DNA from: Frateuria_A sp051900415
GTDB taxonomy: Bacteria > Pseudomonadota > Gammaproteobacteria > Xanthomonadales > Rhodanobacteraceae
Direction of reading: 5' to 3'
Assembly: GCF_051900415.1 (NCBI RefSeq)
Contig: NZ_JBHZGL010000006.1
Coordinates: 62,001-126,000, forward strand
DNA length: 64,000 nt
The position numbers were made by a program, and so were the translations under genes. The notes under the pieces are model-generated. The model was not told the DNA's origin and did no database searches. It saw only the letters and a list, made by a program, of their open reading frames with translations. How positions within the stretch are numbered: the stretch's first letter is position 1; every line of letters starts with the position of its first letter. Below, in pieces: positions 50,530 to 59,762 of this stretch.

Positions 50530-52308
50530 ATGAAACAGCTTTCCGCTTTACCGACGGCCGGCCTGTCGCGCCGTCGCTTCGTGCAGGGCCTTGCCGTGGG
50601 TGGCGTGGCCGCGGGATTGGGGCTGGTGCGTCCCGCCCGCGCACGGGCCGGTGTCCAACCGCCAGGCGTGCTTGCCGGCACCGATTTCCAGTTGGACGTC
50701 GGGCGGACCCAGGTCAACTACACCGGCCGCCCGCGCCAGGCCACCACCGTCAACGGCAGTCTTCCCGGGCCGCTGCTGCGATGGAAGGAAGGCACCACCG
50801 TAACGCTGCGCGTCACCAATCATCTGCACGAAGCCACCTCGATCCACTGGCACGGCATCGTGCTGCCGTTCGACATGGACGGCGTGCCTGGCCTCTCCTT
50901 CGATGGCATCGCGCCGGGCAAAACCTTCACCTACTGCTTCGACGTGCGCCAGGCGGGCACCTACTGGTACCACGCCCATTCGCATTTCCAGGAGCAGACG
51001 GGGCTGTTCGGCGCGCTGGTGATCGACCCGGCAGGACCCGAGCGCCATGAGGTCGACCGCGACTACGTGGTGATGCTGAACGACTGGACCGACCAGAACC
51101 CCGCGCGTATCTACACGCGCCTGAAGAAGCGCAGCGACTACTACAACCTCCACCAGCCCACCGTGCCCGACTTCCTGCGTGACGCGCGCCAGCACGGCCT
51201 GGGTGAAGCGCTCGCCATGCGCCGGATGTGGAACCGCATGCGCATGAACCCGACCGACCTGGCCGACGTCGGCGGCGCCGCCTACACCTATCTGATGAAC
51301 GGCACGGCGCCGGCCGGCAACTGGACGGCCCTGTTCCGGCCAAGCGAACGGATCCGCCTGCGCTTCATCAACGGCTCGGCCTCGACCATCTTCGACGTAC
51401 GCATCCCCGGGCTGGCGATGACCGTCGTGGCCGCTGATGGCCAGGACATCGCGCCGGTGCCGGTGGACGAGTTCCGCATCTCGGTGGCGGAGACCTACGA
51501 CGTGATCGTGGAGCCGCAGGACGCGCGCGCCTACACCCTGTTCGCCCAGTCGATCGACCGCACCGGCTACGCCCGCGGCACGCTCGCGCCGCGCGAGGGC
51601 ATGCAGGCGGACGTACCGCCGATGGATGCGCGCGTGTGGCTCGGGATGCAGGACATGATGGGGGCGATGCAGCACGGCGCCCCTCGCCCCGAAGAAAAGG
51701 GGGTGGGGATGCAGGTTCGGGCGAGCCACGACCACCATCCTTCAGCCGACCCCTCGCCCGCCCTTCGGGCACCCTCTGCCGGCGGGAGAGGGGTCAACCA
51801 CGCGCGCACCGAATACGGCCCGACCGTCGACATGCGCGTGGACATGCCCCGCACCAACCTCGACGACCCCGGCATCGGCCTGCGCGACAACGGCCGGCGC
51901 GTACTCAGTTACGCGGACCTGCGTTCGCTCGATCCGCCACCCGACGCGCGAGAACCCGAACGCGAGATCGAGCTGCACCTCACCGGCAACATGGAGCGCT
52001 TCCTGTGGTCGTTCGACGGCGTTCCGTTCTCCGACGCCCGGCCGATCCATTTCCGCAAGGGCGAGCGCCTGCGCATCGTGCTGGTCAACGACACCATGAT
52101 GAACCACCCGATCCACCTGCACGGAATGTTCAGCGACCTGGAGGACGCGGACGGCAACGTGCTGGTGCGCAAGCACACCATCAACGTGCAGCCGGCGCAG
52201 CGCATCAGCTACCGCGTGACCGCCGACAACCCGGGTCGCTGGGCCTACCACTGCCACCTGCTGTACCACATGGAGGCGGGCATGTTCCGCGAGGTGGTGG
52301 TGTCATGA
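50530..52308 (+). CDS. copA: Copper resistance multicopper oxidase
   Basis: 592 residues with a Tat signal (LSRRRFVQGLAVGG). Copper motifs appear as HWHGIVLP and WYHAHSHFQEQTG in domain 1, and NHPIHLHGMF and YHCHLLYHMEAGM in domain 3. It should oxidise Cu(I) in the periplasm. Between the second and third domains, where relatives carry a Met-rich linker, residues about 383-423 are instead encoded by a palindromic repeat (51677-51800). The gene stop overlaps copB by 4 bp. Confidence 0.92.
   Translation: MKQLSALPTAGLSRRRFVQGLAVGGVAAGLGLVRPARARAGVQPPGVLAGTDFQLDVGRTQVNYTGRPRQATTVNGSLPGPLLRWKEGTTVTLRVTNHLHEATSIHWHGIVLPFDMDGVPGLSFDGIAPGKTFTYCFDVRQAGTYWYHAHSHFQEQTGLFGALVIDPAGPERHEVDRDYVVMLNDWTDQNPARIYTRLKKRSDYYNLHQPTVPDFLRDARQHGLGEALAMRRMWNRMRMNPTDLADVGGAAYTYLMNGTAPAGNWTALFRPSERIRLRFINGSASTIFDVRIPGLAMTVVAADGQDIAPVPVDEFRISVAETYDVIVEPQDARAYTLFAQSIDRTGYARGTLAPREGMQADVPPMDARVWLGMQDMMGAMQHGAPRPEEKGVGMQVRASHDHHPSADPSPALRAPSAGGRGVNHARTEYGPTVDMRVDMPRTNLDDPGIGLRDNGRRVLSYADLRSLDPPPDAREPEREIELHLTGNMERFLWSFDGVPFSDARPIHFRKGERLRIVLVNDTMMNHPIHLHGMFSDLEDADGNVLVRKHTINVQPAQRISYRVTADNPGRWAYHCHLLYHMEAGMFREVVVS
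51677..51800. repeat. Palindromic repeat element inside copA, in frame
   Basis: GACCCCTC and GAGAGGGGTC flank CGCCCTTCGGGC, the same core as the family A repeats, and an upstream CGCCCCTCGCCCC arm resembles family C. The element is a multiple of three in effect and adds the peptide PSPALRAPSAGGRG to the oxidase. Confidence 0.75.
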
Positions 52309-53315
52309 GCCGCCCTGCCCTCGCTGCACTGGCACTGGTCGCCTGCATCGCCGGCGCCCAGGCCCAGGAGATGCCGGACATGGACATGGGCGCCATGCCC
52401 GGCACGGATCACCACACCACACCCGCCGCGCCCGCACCGACGGGTGCCGGACAGGAGCACACACCGACCGGCCATGATGCGATGCCCATGCCGGCGGACG
52501 AGCACCAGCCGATGCACGGCGCGACCGCGCCTGCGCAGCATCACCACGCCACAGCCAAGCACGACCCATCCGCGCCCATGCACCACGACATGGGTCCCAT
52601 GCAGGGCGGCAACCCACCGCCGGACGCGCGCGACCCCGACTACTCCGATGGCCTGCACGCTAGCCCCATGCACGGCATCGACATGGCGATGGGGGACGAT
52701 CCGCGCTTCGCTACGCTGCATGTCGACCGCCTGGAGGCGGTGCACACATCGCGCGGCGATGGCCAGCAGTGGGAAGTCCAGGGCGGCTACGGCAACAGCC
52801 GCGACAAGCTGTGGCTGCGCAGCGAAGGCGAGCGCAGCGGCGGCCGGCTTGGGACGGCCGACGTCGAGCTGCTCTGGCAGCACGCCGTGGCGTCTTTCTG
52901 GGACACGCAGCTCGGCGTGCGCACGGACACCGGCGGTGGCCCTGGCCGCCAGTGGGTGGCCTTCGGCATCCAGGGCCTGGCACCGTACTGGTTCGAGCTG
53001 GAAGCGACCGGCTACATCGGCCCGGCCGGCCGCACCGCCGCACGCCTGCGCGCCGACTACGAACTGCTGTTCACCCAGCGCCTGGTGCTGCAGCCGGAGC
53101 TGGAGCTCAACGCGTACGGCAAGGCAGACCCGGCACGCCACCTTGGCAGCGGCCTGTCGGACATCGCCTTGGGGCTGCGCCTGCGCTACGAGATCCGGCG
53201 CGAGGTGGCGCCTTACGTCGGCGGGGTATGGACGCGCCGGTTCGGAAGCACGGCCGCCCACGACCGGAGCCTGTTCGAATGGCAATGGGTGGCCGGCGTG
53301 CGCATCCGCCTTTAG
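52305..53315 (+). CDS. copB: Copper resistance outer-membrane protein
   Basis: 336 residues. A signal peptide ends near GAQAQE. About 110 residues rich in Met and His follow (MPDMDMGAMP, HHTTPA, MHHDMGPMQGG). A C-terminal beta-barrel domain from about residue 130 has strands such as QWEVQGGYG, FWDTQLGVRTD and EWQWVAGVRIRL, as in PF05275. It overlaps the copA stop (ATGA). It binds or passes copper at the outer membrane. Confidence 0.92.
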   Translation: MSRPALAALALVACIAGAQAQEMPDMDMGAMPGTDHHTTPAAPAPTGAGQEHTPTGHDAMPMPADEHQPMHGATAPAQHHHATAKHDPSAPMHHDMGPMQGGNPPPDARDPDYSDGLHASPMHGIDMAMGDDPRFATLHVDRLEAVHTSRGDGQQWEVQGGYGNSRDKLWLRSEGERSGGRLGTADVELLWQHAVASFWDTQLGVRTDTGGGPGRQWVAFGIQGLAPYWFELEATGYIGPAGRTAARLRADYELLFTQRLVLQPELELNAYGKADPARHLGSGLSDIALGLRLRYEIRREVAPYVGGVWTRRFGSTAAHDRSLFEWQWVAGVRIRL

Positions 53316-53376
53316 GTCGCAGGGGCACTCAGCAGTGTCATCATCGGACGGACCCTGCCATGCCTGCGAGTGCTCC

Positions 53377-54216
53377 ATGACCCGATCCGCCGCTCAAGGC
53401 TTGCTCGGCGACACCACGGCGCGCGATTACGCGTGGAAGCTGCGCCTGTTCAACGCCTTTGCCGCACCGCAGCTGCGCCTGGCCATCGCGAGCCTGGCGC
53501 TGCGACCGGGCATGCGCGTGCTCGATGCCGGCTGCGGCACCGGCGAGGCGCTCGGCTGGTTCGCCGCGGCGGTCGGGAGCGAGGGCCTGGTGGTCGGAGC
53601 CGATCTCGCGGGCGCGCATGTGGCCGCCGCCCACGCCACCGCGCCTGCAGACTGCCCGGTGCTTCAGGCAAACCTGCATCAGCTGCCCTTTGCCCCGTCA
53701 AGCTTCGACCTGGTGTGGTCGGTCAACACGCTCAACCACCTGCATGATCCGGTCACGGCGGTGGCGGACCTGGCTACCCTGCTCCGGCCCGGCGGGCGCA
53801 TCGCCCTGGGCCAGAGCTCGCTGCTGCCGGACATGTACTTCGCCTGGGACGCGCGGCTGGAGCGACGGGTCAACGAGGCGGTGCGCCAGTACTACCGCGA
53901 GCGTTACCAGGTGAGCGAACGCGGCCTGGCCGACGTCCGCGCCCTGGTCGGGCGCCTGCGCCAGGCCGGGCTCTCCTGCGTCACGGCACGCACCTTCATG
54001 ATCGAGCGCGTGGCGCCGGTGGACCGGGCGGACCAGGATTACCTGCTGGAGGCGATCTTCCGCGGCACCTGGGGCGAACGGCTGCTCCCCTACCTGGACG
54101 CCGACGACCATGCCGAACTCGCGCGCCTGTGCGACCCGCAGGACGCCGGCTTCGCGCTGCGGCGCCCGGACTTCCACTTCCTGCAAAGCTTCACCCTCGC
54201 TGTCGGAAACGCCTGA
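53377..54216 (+). CDS. Class I SAM-dependent methyltransferase
   Basis: 279 residues. The SAM motif VLDAGCGTGEALG is near residue 50, ADLAGAH near 75, and NTLNHLHDPVTAVADLATLLRPGG is a UbiE/COQ5-type post-motif. The substrate is unknown. It begins 61 bp after copB and could be read through from it; a functional link to copper is not evident. The C-terminal third has a YxxRY helix and a DRADQDYLLEAIF segment. Confidence 0.88.
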   Translation: MTRSAAQGLLGDTTARDYAWKLRLFNAFAAPQLRLAIASLALRPGMRVLDAGCGTGEALGWFAAAVGSEGLVVGADLAGAHVAAAHATAPADCPVLQANLHQLPFAPSSFDLVWSVNTLNHLHDPVTAVADLATLLRPGGRIALGQSSLLPDMYFAWDARLERRVNEAVRQYYRERYQVSERGLADVRALVGRLRQAGLSCVTARTFMIERVAPVDRADQDYLLEAIFRGTWGERLLPYLDADDHAELARLCDPQDAGFALRRPDFHFLQSFTLAVGNA

Positions 54217-54223
54217 CGGCGGT

Positions 54224-54682
54224 TCAATTCTGTTTGTCGTCGAGGTCGGCAATCAAAGCTTTCATTTCCCCGATCTCGCGGCGCTGCGACGCGATGATCT
54301 CGTCCGCCAGTTGGCGCACCCTCGGGTCGGAGATGTGAGCGCGCTCGCTGGTCAGGATGGCGATGGAATGGTGGGGAATCATCGCCCGCATGTAGGCCAC
54401 GTCGCCCACCGTCGCCTGGCTCCGCGCCAGGTACAACGCACCTAAAAAGACAACGAGAGCGCCGACGATGACGCCGGTATTGATGCCCCGCCTGGGATAC
54501 ATGCGCCACATGAAGCCCAACATGATGATCGCCATCGCCGCGCCCATGACGAATGCCATGTAGGCGCGCGTCTGGCTCCAATAAACGTGGGACCACTGCT
54601 CGGCGGTGAGGTACATGAGGATGAACATCACGACAGTGGAGGCCGTGACCATGGCCGCAAAAGATCCGTAACCCGCCTTCAT
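54224..54682 (-). CDS. DUF305-domain membrane protein
   Basis: 152 residues with three hydrophobic helices (about 10-30, 38-58 and 65-85), then a periplasmic helix pair carrying MRAMIPHHSIAILTSERA and the LADEIIASQRREIGEM motif of DUF305. The paired histidines suggest metal binding; the family is common beside copper genes. GGAGAG precedes the ATG at 54682. It is convergent with the methyltransferase gene. Confidence 0.88.
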   Translation of the reverse strand: MKAGYGSFAAMVTASTVVMFILMYLTAEQWSHVYWSQTRAYMAFVMGAAMAIIMLGFMWRMYPRRGINTGVIVGALVVFLGALYLARSQATVGDVAYMRAMIPHHSIAILTSERAHISDPRVRQLADEIIASQRREIGEMKALIADLDDKQN

Positions 54683-54900
54683 AGCCGCTCTCCGCTCTCC
54701 GTTGAAGCAACGAACATAGAGATGCTGCATGTCGTTGGCACGTGACCCGTCCGGATGACGTCGGCGAATGGAGCGGAAGCTCTGACTCTGAACGAAGAGC
54801 TACCCGCCGGTCCGCACGGCATGTACGACGGGAATTCTTAATGCATCGGCAGCCCCCTTTTCGCGGTTCGTAGACAGCCGGAACCAGAAACTACATCCAG

Positions 54901-55203
54901 TTGTTTTGGAACGTGTTTCGCCCGATGACCATGAACGTCCGCAGCCCCTCCACCCTCCGCCGCCATCCCGGTTTCATCCGTGACCACGACTGGACCATCA
55001 ACGGCCCGGCGATCGGTCCGGAGCAGACCCCACGCTGGCCGACCGACCAGGACGCGCCGCTGGACCGTCGCCACAGCGACATCGAGTGGCCGACCGAGGA
55101 CCGTCGCACGCCGCGCATCCCGGTGCCGACCCCGGAACCGGACGAAGACGACCAGTTCCCCTGGATCTCGCCCACGCAGCCGGCCACCTGCTGGCTGATC
55201 TGA
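54901..55203 (+). CDS. Small proline-rich hypothetical protein
   Basis: Up to 100 residues; starts at 54925 or 54931 are also possible. The sequence is rich in Pro, Asp and Arg (PTPEPDEDDQFPWISP) and probably disordered, ending in CWLI. No family is recognised. The frame is followed by a hairpin terminator 31 bp after the stop, which supports a real transcript. The antisense reading frame through the same DNA has no better start. Confidence 0.5.
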   Translation: MFWNVFRPMTMNVRSPSTLRRHPGFIRDHDWTINGPAIGPEQTPRWPTDQDAPLDRRHSDIEWPTEDRRTPRIPVPTPEPDEDDQFPWISPTQPATCWLI

Positions 55204-55233
55204 CCGGCAGGCGCCAGCACTGAGCGAGCCTTG

Positions 55234-55262
55234 AAGGGCGCGTCCCACGGCGCGCCCTTTCG
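55234..55262. terminator. Hairpin terminator between the small gene and hupE-like gene
   Basis: AAGGGCGCG (55234-55242) pairs with CGCGCCCTT (55251-55259), followed by T and CGG on the plus strand and preceded by TT on the other. It can serve both converging transcripts. Confidence 0.7.
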
Positions 55263-55313
55263 GTTGTCCGCCTGATCCGTCTCCGCCACCGCCGAAGCGT
55301 CGCATGCCCTTCG

Positions 55314-56555
55314 TCAAAGAAAGGCACTGAAGCCCGGTATCGCCACATCGAACGCGCGCTGCACCAGCCAGAGCGCGGCGATGACGCAAATCAGTACCGA
55401 GCCCACGCGCAGCACGCCGATGCGATAGAAGCGGGTGCGGCGCAGCAGGTAGGCCAGCGGCAGGAACGCCAGCACGATCGCCTCCTGGCCGATCTCCACG
55501 CCCACGTTGAAGCCGCCGAGCGAGGCGGCCATCGCCGCCGGTGGCAGCTGCAGTCCGGTCAACGCGCTGGCGAACCCCAGTCCGTGGATGAATCCGAAGG
55601 CAAAGGCGATCAGCCAGGTGCGCTGGCGCACCACCGGGTAAAGATTGTTGAACGCCGCGACCATCACCGACAGCGCGATGCCGGACTCCACCAGCCGGCT
55701 GGGCAGCGCCACGATGCCCAGCACGGCCAGCGACAGCGTCACCGAGTGCGACACCGTGAAGGCCGAGACGACCTTGAGCACGTCCAGGAACACCGGCCAC
55801 AGCCCCGTGGCCGCTTCCCAGCGGTAATGCGGCGGCTGGCCAGCCAGCGCCATCAGTGTGCCGCTGCCCTCGGCGACCACCGTGCCCTTGCGCCAGCCAT
55901 CGTCCGCACGGCGACGGATCAGCACCGCCGGCAGCAACAGCGAAAGCAGGAACAGGATGTGGTCCAGTCCGGTCCAGATGTGCCAGATGCCATCGCTGAC
56001 GAAGCTGGTGAACTCGTTCCAGCGATCGGGCTTGCGCAGGTTGAGCGTGGCCGTGGGCTGGTCTGGGCCGAGCACGGCACCGGCCGTGCGCTCGCCGGCG
56101 TGGAAGGTGACGATGCCGCGGTGGTAGGGATCGAGGTCGGCCATCAGTTGGTAGACCACGCCCAGCGTGCTGGGGATGTTCTTGTCGCACAGCGCGTCGA
56201 AGCGCAGCACGGCGTAGGCGCCGTCGGTGTGTTCGTCGATCAGTTGCGCGGTGGGCGAAAGCTCGCATTGCAGGCCGTCGCCGGTGATCGCCAGGCGCTG
56301 CAGCGCATAACGCTCGATCGCCTCGCGCCGCGACTGCACCTCGCCCCAGGTGATCGCGCCGTCGTGGTTGCCGTCCAGGCCGATGGCGAAGTCCAGGTCG
56401 CGCAGGGCGATGTCCCACTGCCCGTGCAACACATGGTCGTTGGCCGGATCGGTGCGCAGGCTCAGGTACGCATCGCTCTCCTTGTGCGCGCTCGCCACCG
56501 GCGGCAGCCAGGCGAACACGAAGGCCAGCGTGAGCAGGATCAGGCGTGCGTTCAT
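55314..56555 (-). CDS. HupE/UreJ-family membrane protein with an N-terminal EF-hand-like extension
   Basis: 413 residues. A signal peptide ends near ASAHKE. A soluble region contains the EF-hand-like LDGNHDGAITWGEV near residue 60. A HupE/UreJ-2 membrane domain follows, with GLDHILFLLSLLLP, FTVSHSVTLSLAVL and FGFIHGLGFASAL. HupE/UreJ proteins are thought to import nickel or cobalt, but this subfamily is uncharacterised. Its ATG overlaps the stop of the TPR gene (ATGA). Confidence 0.85.
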   Translation of the reverse strand: MNARLILLTLAFVFAWLPPVASAHKESDAYLSLRTDPANDHVLHGQWDIALRDLDFAIGLDGNHDGAITWGEVQSRREAIERYALQRLAITGDGLQCELSPTAQLIDEHTDGAYAVLRFDALCDKNIPSTLGVVYQLMADLDPYHRGIVTFHAGERTAGAVLGPDQPTATLNLRKPDRWNEFTSFVSDGIWHIWTGLDHILFLLSLLLPAVLIRRRADDGWRKGTVVAEGSGTLMALAGQPPHYRWEAATGLWPVFLDVLKVVSAFTVSHSVTLSLAVLGIVALPSRLVESGIALSVMVAAFNNLYPVVRQRTWLIAFAFGFIHGLGFASALTGLQLPPAAMAASLGGFNVGVEIGQEAIVLAFLPLAYLLRRTRFYRIGVLRVGSVLICVIAALWLVQRAFDVAIPGFSAFL

Positions 56556-57841
56556 GGCCGTGCTCCGGAGGTGGCCTGCGCCACGGACTGGCCGCGCAGG
56601 CGCGCCGCCAGCGGATCGATCGCCGGATCGCGCAGGTGGGTCTGCTGGAGGTAGTCGAGCACCGGCGCCGCGGCGGCTGGCTGGTTGGCCGCCAGTGCCG
56701 CCTCGAGGTAGATGCGCACGTCCTGCGGCGCGCGCTGCACGGTCCAGTTCTGTTGCGCCAGCGCCAGCGCGCGCGGCGCATCGTGCTGCACGTGCAGGGC
56801 GAAGCCGGCCTGCTCGCGCTGGAAAACGTGGCTGCCGCGTGCGTCCATCGCGGCAAAACGCGCCGCCATGGCGGCGGCATCAGCCTTTGCCTGTGGCAAG
56901 CCGAGCGCGGCTTCGGCGTACACCTGGCGCAGGAACGAGGTGTCCGATGCCGAATCCCCCTGCAGCAAGGCGATGACGTCGCGCGGGCGCTGCTCGTCGA
57001 GCAGGAAATCGGCGTAGTCGGCGAGCAGGAAGTTGTCGCCGGGCGTCCACTGCAAGGCCTGCTTGAAGTGCTGCTCGGCCAGCGCGGGATTGCCCAGGCG
57101 GATCGCGTTGTCGGCCAGCAGGCCTTCGACCCACGCGCGTACCTCGGGCGGCGCCTTGGGTCCGGGGTCTTCCACCAGGCCCAGCAGCGCCTGCGCCTGC
57201 CCCGCCCGGCCGGTCAGCGAACGCAGCGACGCGGTACAGACGATGCCCATGAAGTCGCCACCGCTGTTGGCCAGCTTGACGCAGGCGCGGTTGGCCGCGT
57301 CCATGTCCCCTTGCACCATCTCCACGGTGGCCAGGGTCAGCCAGGCCTGGGCGTTGCCCGGGTCGCGCGCGAGGATGGCACCCAGCTCCTTGCGCGACGC
57401 ATCGAAGAAGTGGCGGCTCTGCTGCACGGTGGCATGCACCAGCGCCACGGGAATCGGTGGTGAGGGCCCCTTCATCCAGGGCTCGATCACCGCCATCGCG
57501 CGGCCCAGGAAGCGTGCGTCGCCCGTGCTGCGCGCGTAGTCGATGTAGGACTGCGCCAGCGCGACGGCGCGCTGCGTGTCGTGCGGGTGCCGCACGAACT
57601 CCGCGCGCAATTGCTCGAAGTGCCGCACACGCGGATCGGTGGTGGGCGGCACGTGCTGCAGCACCACGTCGGCGCGGGCGGGAATGTAGGGTGCACGCGT
57701 CTGCGCCAGGGCCAGCCCCGGCAGCCACGCGAGCATCAGGAGGGTGCGCGACACGCCGCCGAAGCGGCGGCGTGTCGCAACCTGCCCGTCCGCGGGCACG
57801 CCGCGCAGGGGCGACTGGCGGGCGGACGGGCGCGCGGCCAT
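56552..57841 (-). CDS. Exported tetratricopeptide-repeat protein
   Basis: 429 residues from the ATG that overlaps the DUF4331 stop (TGATG). A signal-anchor stretch is near residues 33-47 (LLMLAWLPGLALAQ). Helical repeats follow with TPR spacing, for example AQAWLTLATVEMVQGDMDAANRA and ALAEQHFKQALQWTPGDNFLLADYADFLL. It probably acts as a periplasmic scaffold for its two operon partners. The longer upstream frame overlaps DUF4331 and is not used. Confidence 0.82.
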   Translation of the reverse strand: MAARPSARQSPLRGVPADGQVATRRRFGGVSRTLLMLAWLPGLALAQTRAPYIPARADVVLQHVPPTTDPRVRHFEQLRAEFVRHPHDTQRAVALAQSYIDYARSTGDARFLGRAMAVIEPWMKGPSPPIPVALVHATVQQSRHFFDASRKELGAILARDPGNAQAWLTLATVEMVQGDMDAANRACVKLANSGGDFMGIVCTASLRSLTGRAGQAQALLGLVEDPGPKAPPEVRAWVEGLLADNAIRLGNPALAEQHFKQALQWTPGDNFLLADYADFLLDEQRPRDVIALLQGDSASDTSFLRQVYAEAALGLPQAKADAAAMAARFAAMDARGSHVFQREQAGFALHVQHDAPRALALAQQNWTVQRAPQDVRIYLEAALAANQPAAAAPVLDYLQQTHLRDPAIDPLAARLRGQSVAQATSGARP

Positions 57842-59346
57842 CAGTTGGCGGCCACGCCGTTGCTGCCGTTGGGCGAACCGGGCAGCGGGGGCATCAGGTA
57901 CGGGAAGTGGTCGAGGTAGGTATCGGCCGCGTTCTCGTCGCCGGTGACGTGCTCGGTCGCCATCGTCGCGCCCGGCGAGCGGGTGCCATCGGTGAACGGC
58001 GCCCCGTGGTTCGGATCGGCGGTCTGCGCGCCGCAGTTGCCGGCCACGCCGCACAGGGCACCTTCGGCCACGCGCAGTTCGATGTCGACCACGTCGTCAT
58101 ACGGTCGCCGCCCGTTGGGGAACCCTGCGAGATCGCCGCCAAGCACGCCCAGGTCGTTCTGCTCCACCGGTGCGGTCGGTGCAATGGAGGTATTGAGCCG
58201 CAGTTCTTCGGATGGCTTGACGTTGGCCGGCTTGTTGAGCCCCGGCACGCCGGTCAGGAACACCGTGACCAGGTCGTTGCGCGGGGTGTGCGGGATTTCC
58301 GTGCCGAACAGCGCGTTCAGCAGCACCGGCAGCGACGGCTTGGTGACATAGCTCAGGAACTGGGCGTCGTTGCACGGCACCGAGTTGTTGAACTTGTCCT
58401 TGTCCTTCAGGCCGATCACCAGCTCGTTGACCAGCGGCATGCCCAGGCGCGACACCTGCGTCCATTTGCTGTGGTTGGCGGGATGTTCGCCTTCGCCGTA
58501 TTTGTTGAGTACGCGCGTCTGCGGAATGCTCGCCGCGGTCCAGCCGCCGATGATGTGGTTGCTCTTGCTCTGCTGCAGGCAACTGGCCGGCATCTCCAGG
58601 CCCAGCGTGGTCACGTTCTTGCTGGTCAGCGCGTTCTGTGCGCCGTCGCGTGGCCCCAGCGGGTTGGTGTTGACCAGGTCGAAGACCTCGCCGACGTTGA
58701 CCACGAAACCATCCTTGCGCTGCCCCACGAACACCCGGCCAGGCATGGAACAGCCGGGCACCGAGACATCGTAGACGTAGCTGTTGGCGTACATGTCGTA
58801 GTCGCTGATCGACTTGGTGCCGATGTTGTCGACGGGCTTGGTGAAGGTCGTCTTGCTGCCGGCGTTGGTTTCCACCGGCATGAATTTGCCGTGGCCCTTG
58901 CGCACCGACACGGTGAACGTGTCGATACGGTTGAGCGCGCTCTGGTCGGTCGCCGAGACCGGGCCGATGTTGAGCAGCGGCACCGACGTGTAGGTGCCTG
59001 TTCCGCCATACACCTTCAGGTCCTTGTACTGGTGCTTGAACTGGAAGCGGAAGGTGAGGTCCGGCTTGCCGTCGGCATCGTTGTCGACGTTGATGTCATA
59101 GGCCGCCTGATCGCTCAGCGGGAAAAAATTCGGGCCGCCGGTGGGGCCCTGCAGCGGGTTGTAGTTGGCCAGCAGGGTCACGTAGCCGGAGCGCTGCGGC
59201 TCGTAGCTCATGAACATGTAGAAGTCGCTGGCGTCGACCTGCGGCATGTGGCTGATGAACGGTGCCTCGCGGTGACTGGAAGCCAGCGCAGCGGCAGGAA
59301 CGACCAGGCCCAGGCTAAGGCACAGGCACAAGGGTTTGAGTTTCAT
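57841..59346 (-). CDS. Exported DUF4331-family protein
   Basis: 501 residues with a signal peptide ending at LASSHREAP; the SSHREAPxIS motif opens the mature DUF4331 domain in relatives. Later landmarks are DASDFYMFMS, DLTFRFQFKHQY and NPLGPRDG, plus paired cysteines in CGVAGNCG. The function of the family is unknown; an extracellular, beta-rich, possibly metal-binding role is usual speculation. It heads an operon with TPR and HupE-like genes. Confidence 0.88.
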   Translation of the reverse strand: MKLKPLCLCLSLGLVVPAAALASSHREAPFISHMPQVDASDFYMFMSYEPQRSGYVTLLANYNPLQGPTGGPNFFPLSDQAAYDINVDNDADGKPDLTFRFQFKHQYKDLKVYGGTGTYTSVPLLNIGPVSATDQSALNRIDTFTVSVRKGHGKFMPVETNAGSKTTFTKPVDNIGTKSISDYDMYANSYVYDVSVPGCSMPGRVFVGQRKDGFVVNVGEVFDLVNTNPLGPRDGAQNALTSKNVTTLGLEMPASCLQQSKSNHIIGGWTAASIPQTRVLNKYGEGEHPANHSKWTQVSRLGMPLVNELVIGLKDKDKFNNSVPCNDAQFLSYVTKPSLPVLLNALFGTEIPHTPRNDLVTVFLTGVPGLNKPANVKPSEELRLNTSIAPTAPVEQNDLGVLGGDLAGFPNGRRPYDDVVDIELRVAEGALCGVAGNCGAQTADPNHGAPFTDGTRSPGATMATEHVTGDENAADTYLDHFPYLMPPLPGSPNGSNGVAAN

Positions 59347-59762
59347 GACGTACTACCTCATCGCGTCGAAGGTGTGCGATGCGCGCGCCGTCAGGCCGTC
59401 GTCTGGAAAACGATCACGCGCCTCCCGGCTGCCGGACGCAGCCCCGTGATTCGTTGTGCCAACCATCATTCCGGCGACGTCGCTGGCATGCGTTGCATGC
59501 CCGCTGGAACCGGCCGATCGCCCCTGTCGCAAACCCCGCTTCCGTGCGAGGCCCAGTGAGCTACGCAACCTGCCGGAACATGGACGCCGCGCTTCACCGT
59601 CGAGTTAAGCGTGGGTTTAGCGGGATGAATTTTCATTTCACGGGCGGCGGGAGGCGACATGCCCATCGGCCCGGCCATTGAGCGGCGCCCGGCGCGACGC
59701 TAGGCTGCGCCGATGCATCCTTCCGCACACGGCGGTCGCCTCCGCCCCGCCGCCCGCCTGCC

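Noticed and set aside
54891..55289. A 132-residue minus-strand frame
   Set aside because: It runs through the terminator hairpin and has arginine/glycine-rich composition without a start signal; the plus-strand small gene is preferred.
59715..59720. GCATCC upstream of the photolyase gene as an ECF promoter
   Set aside because: No GTATA/GTAAA-like block follows at 16-18 bp.
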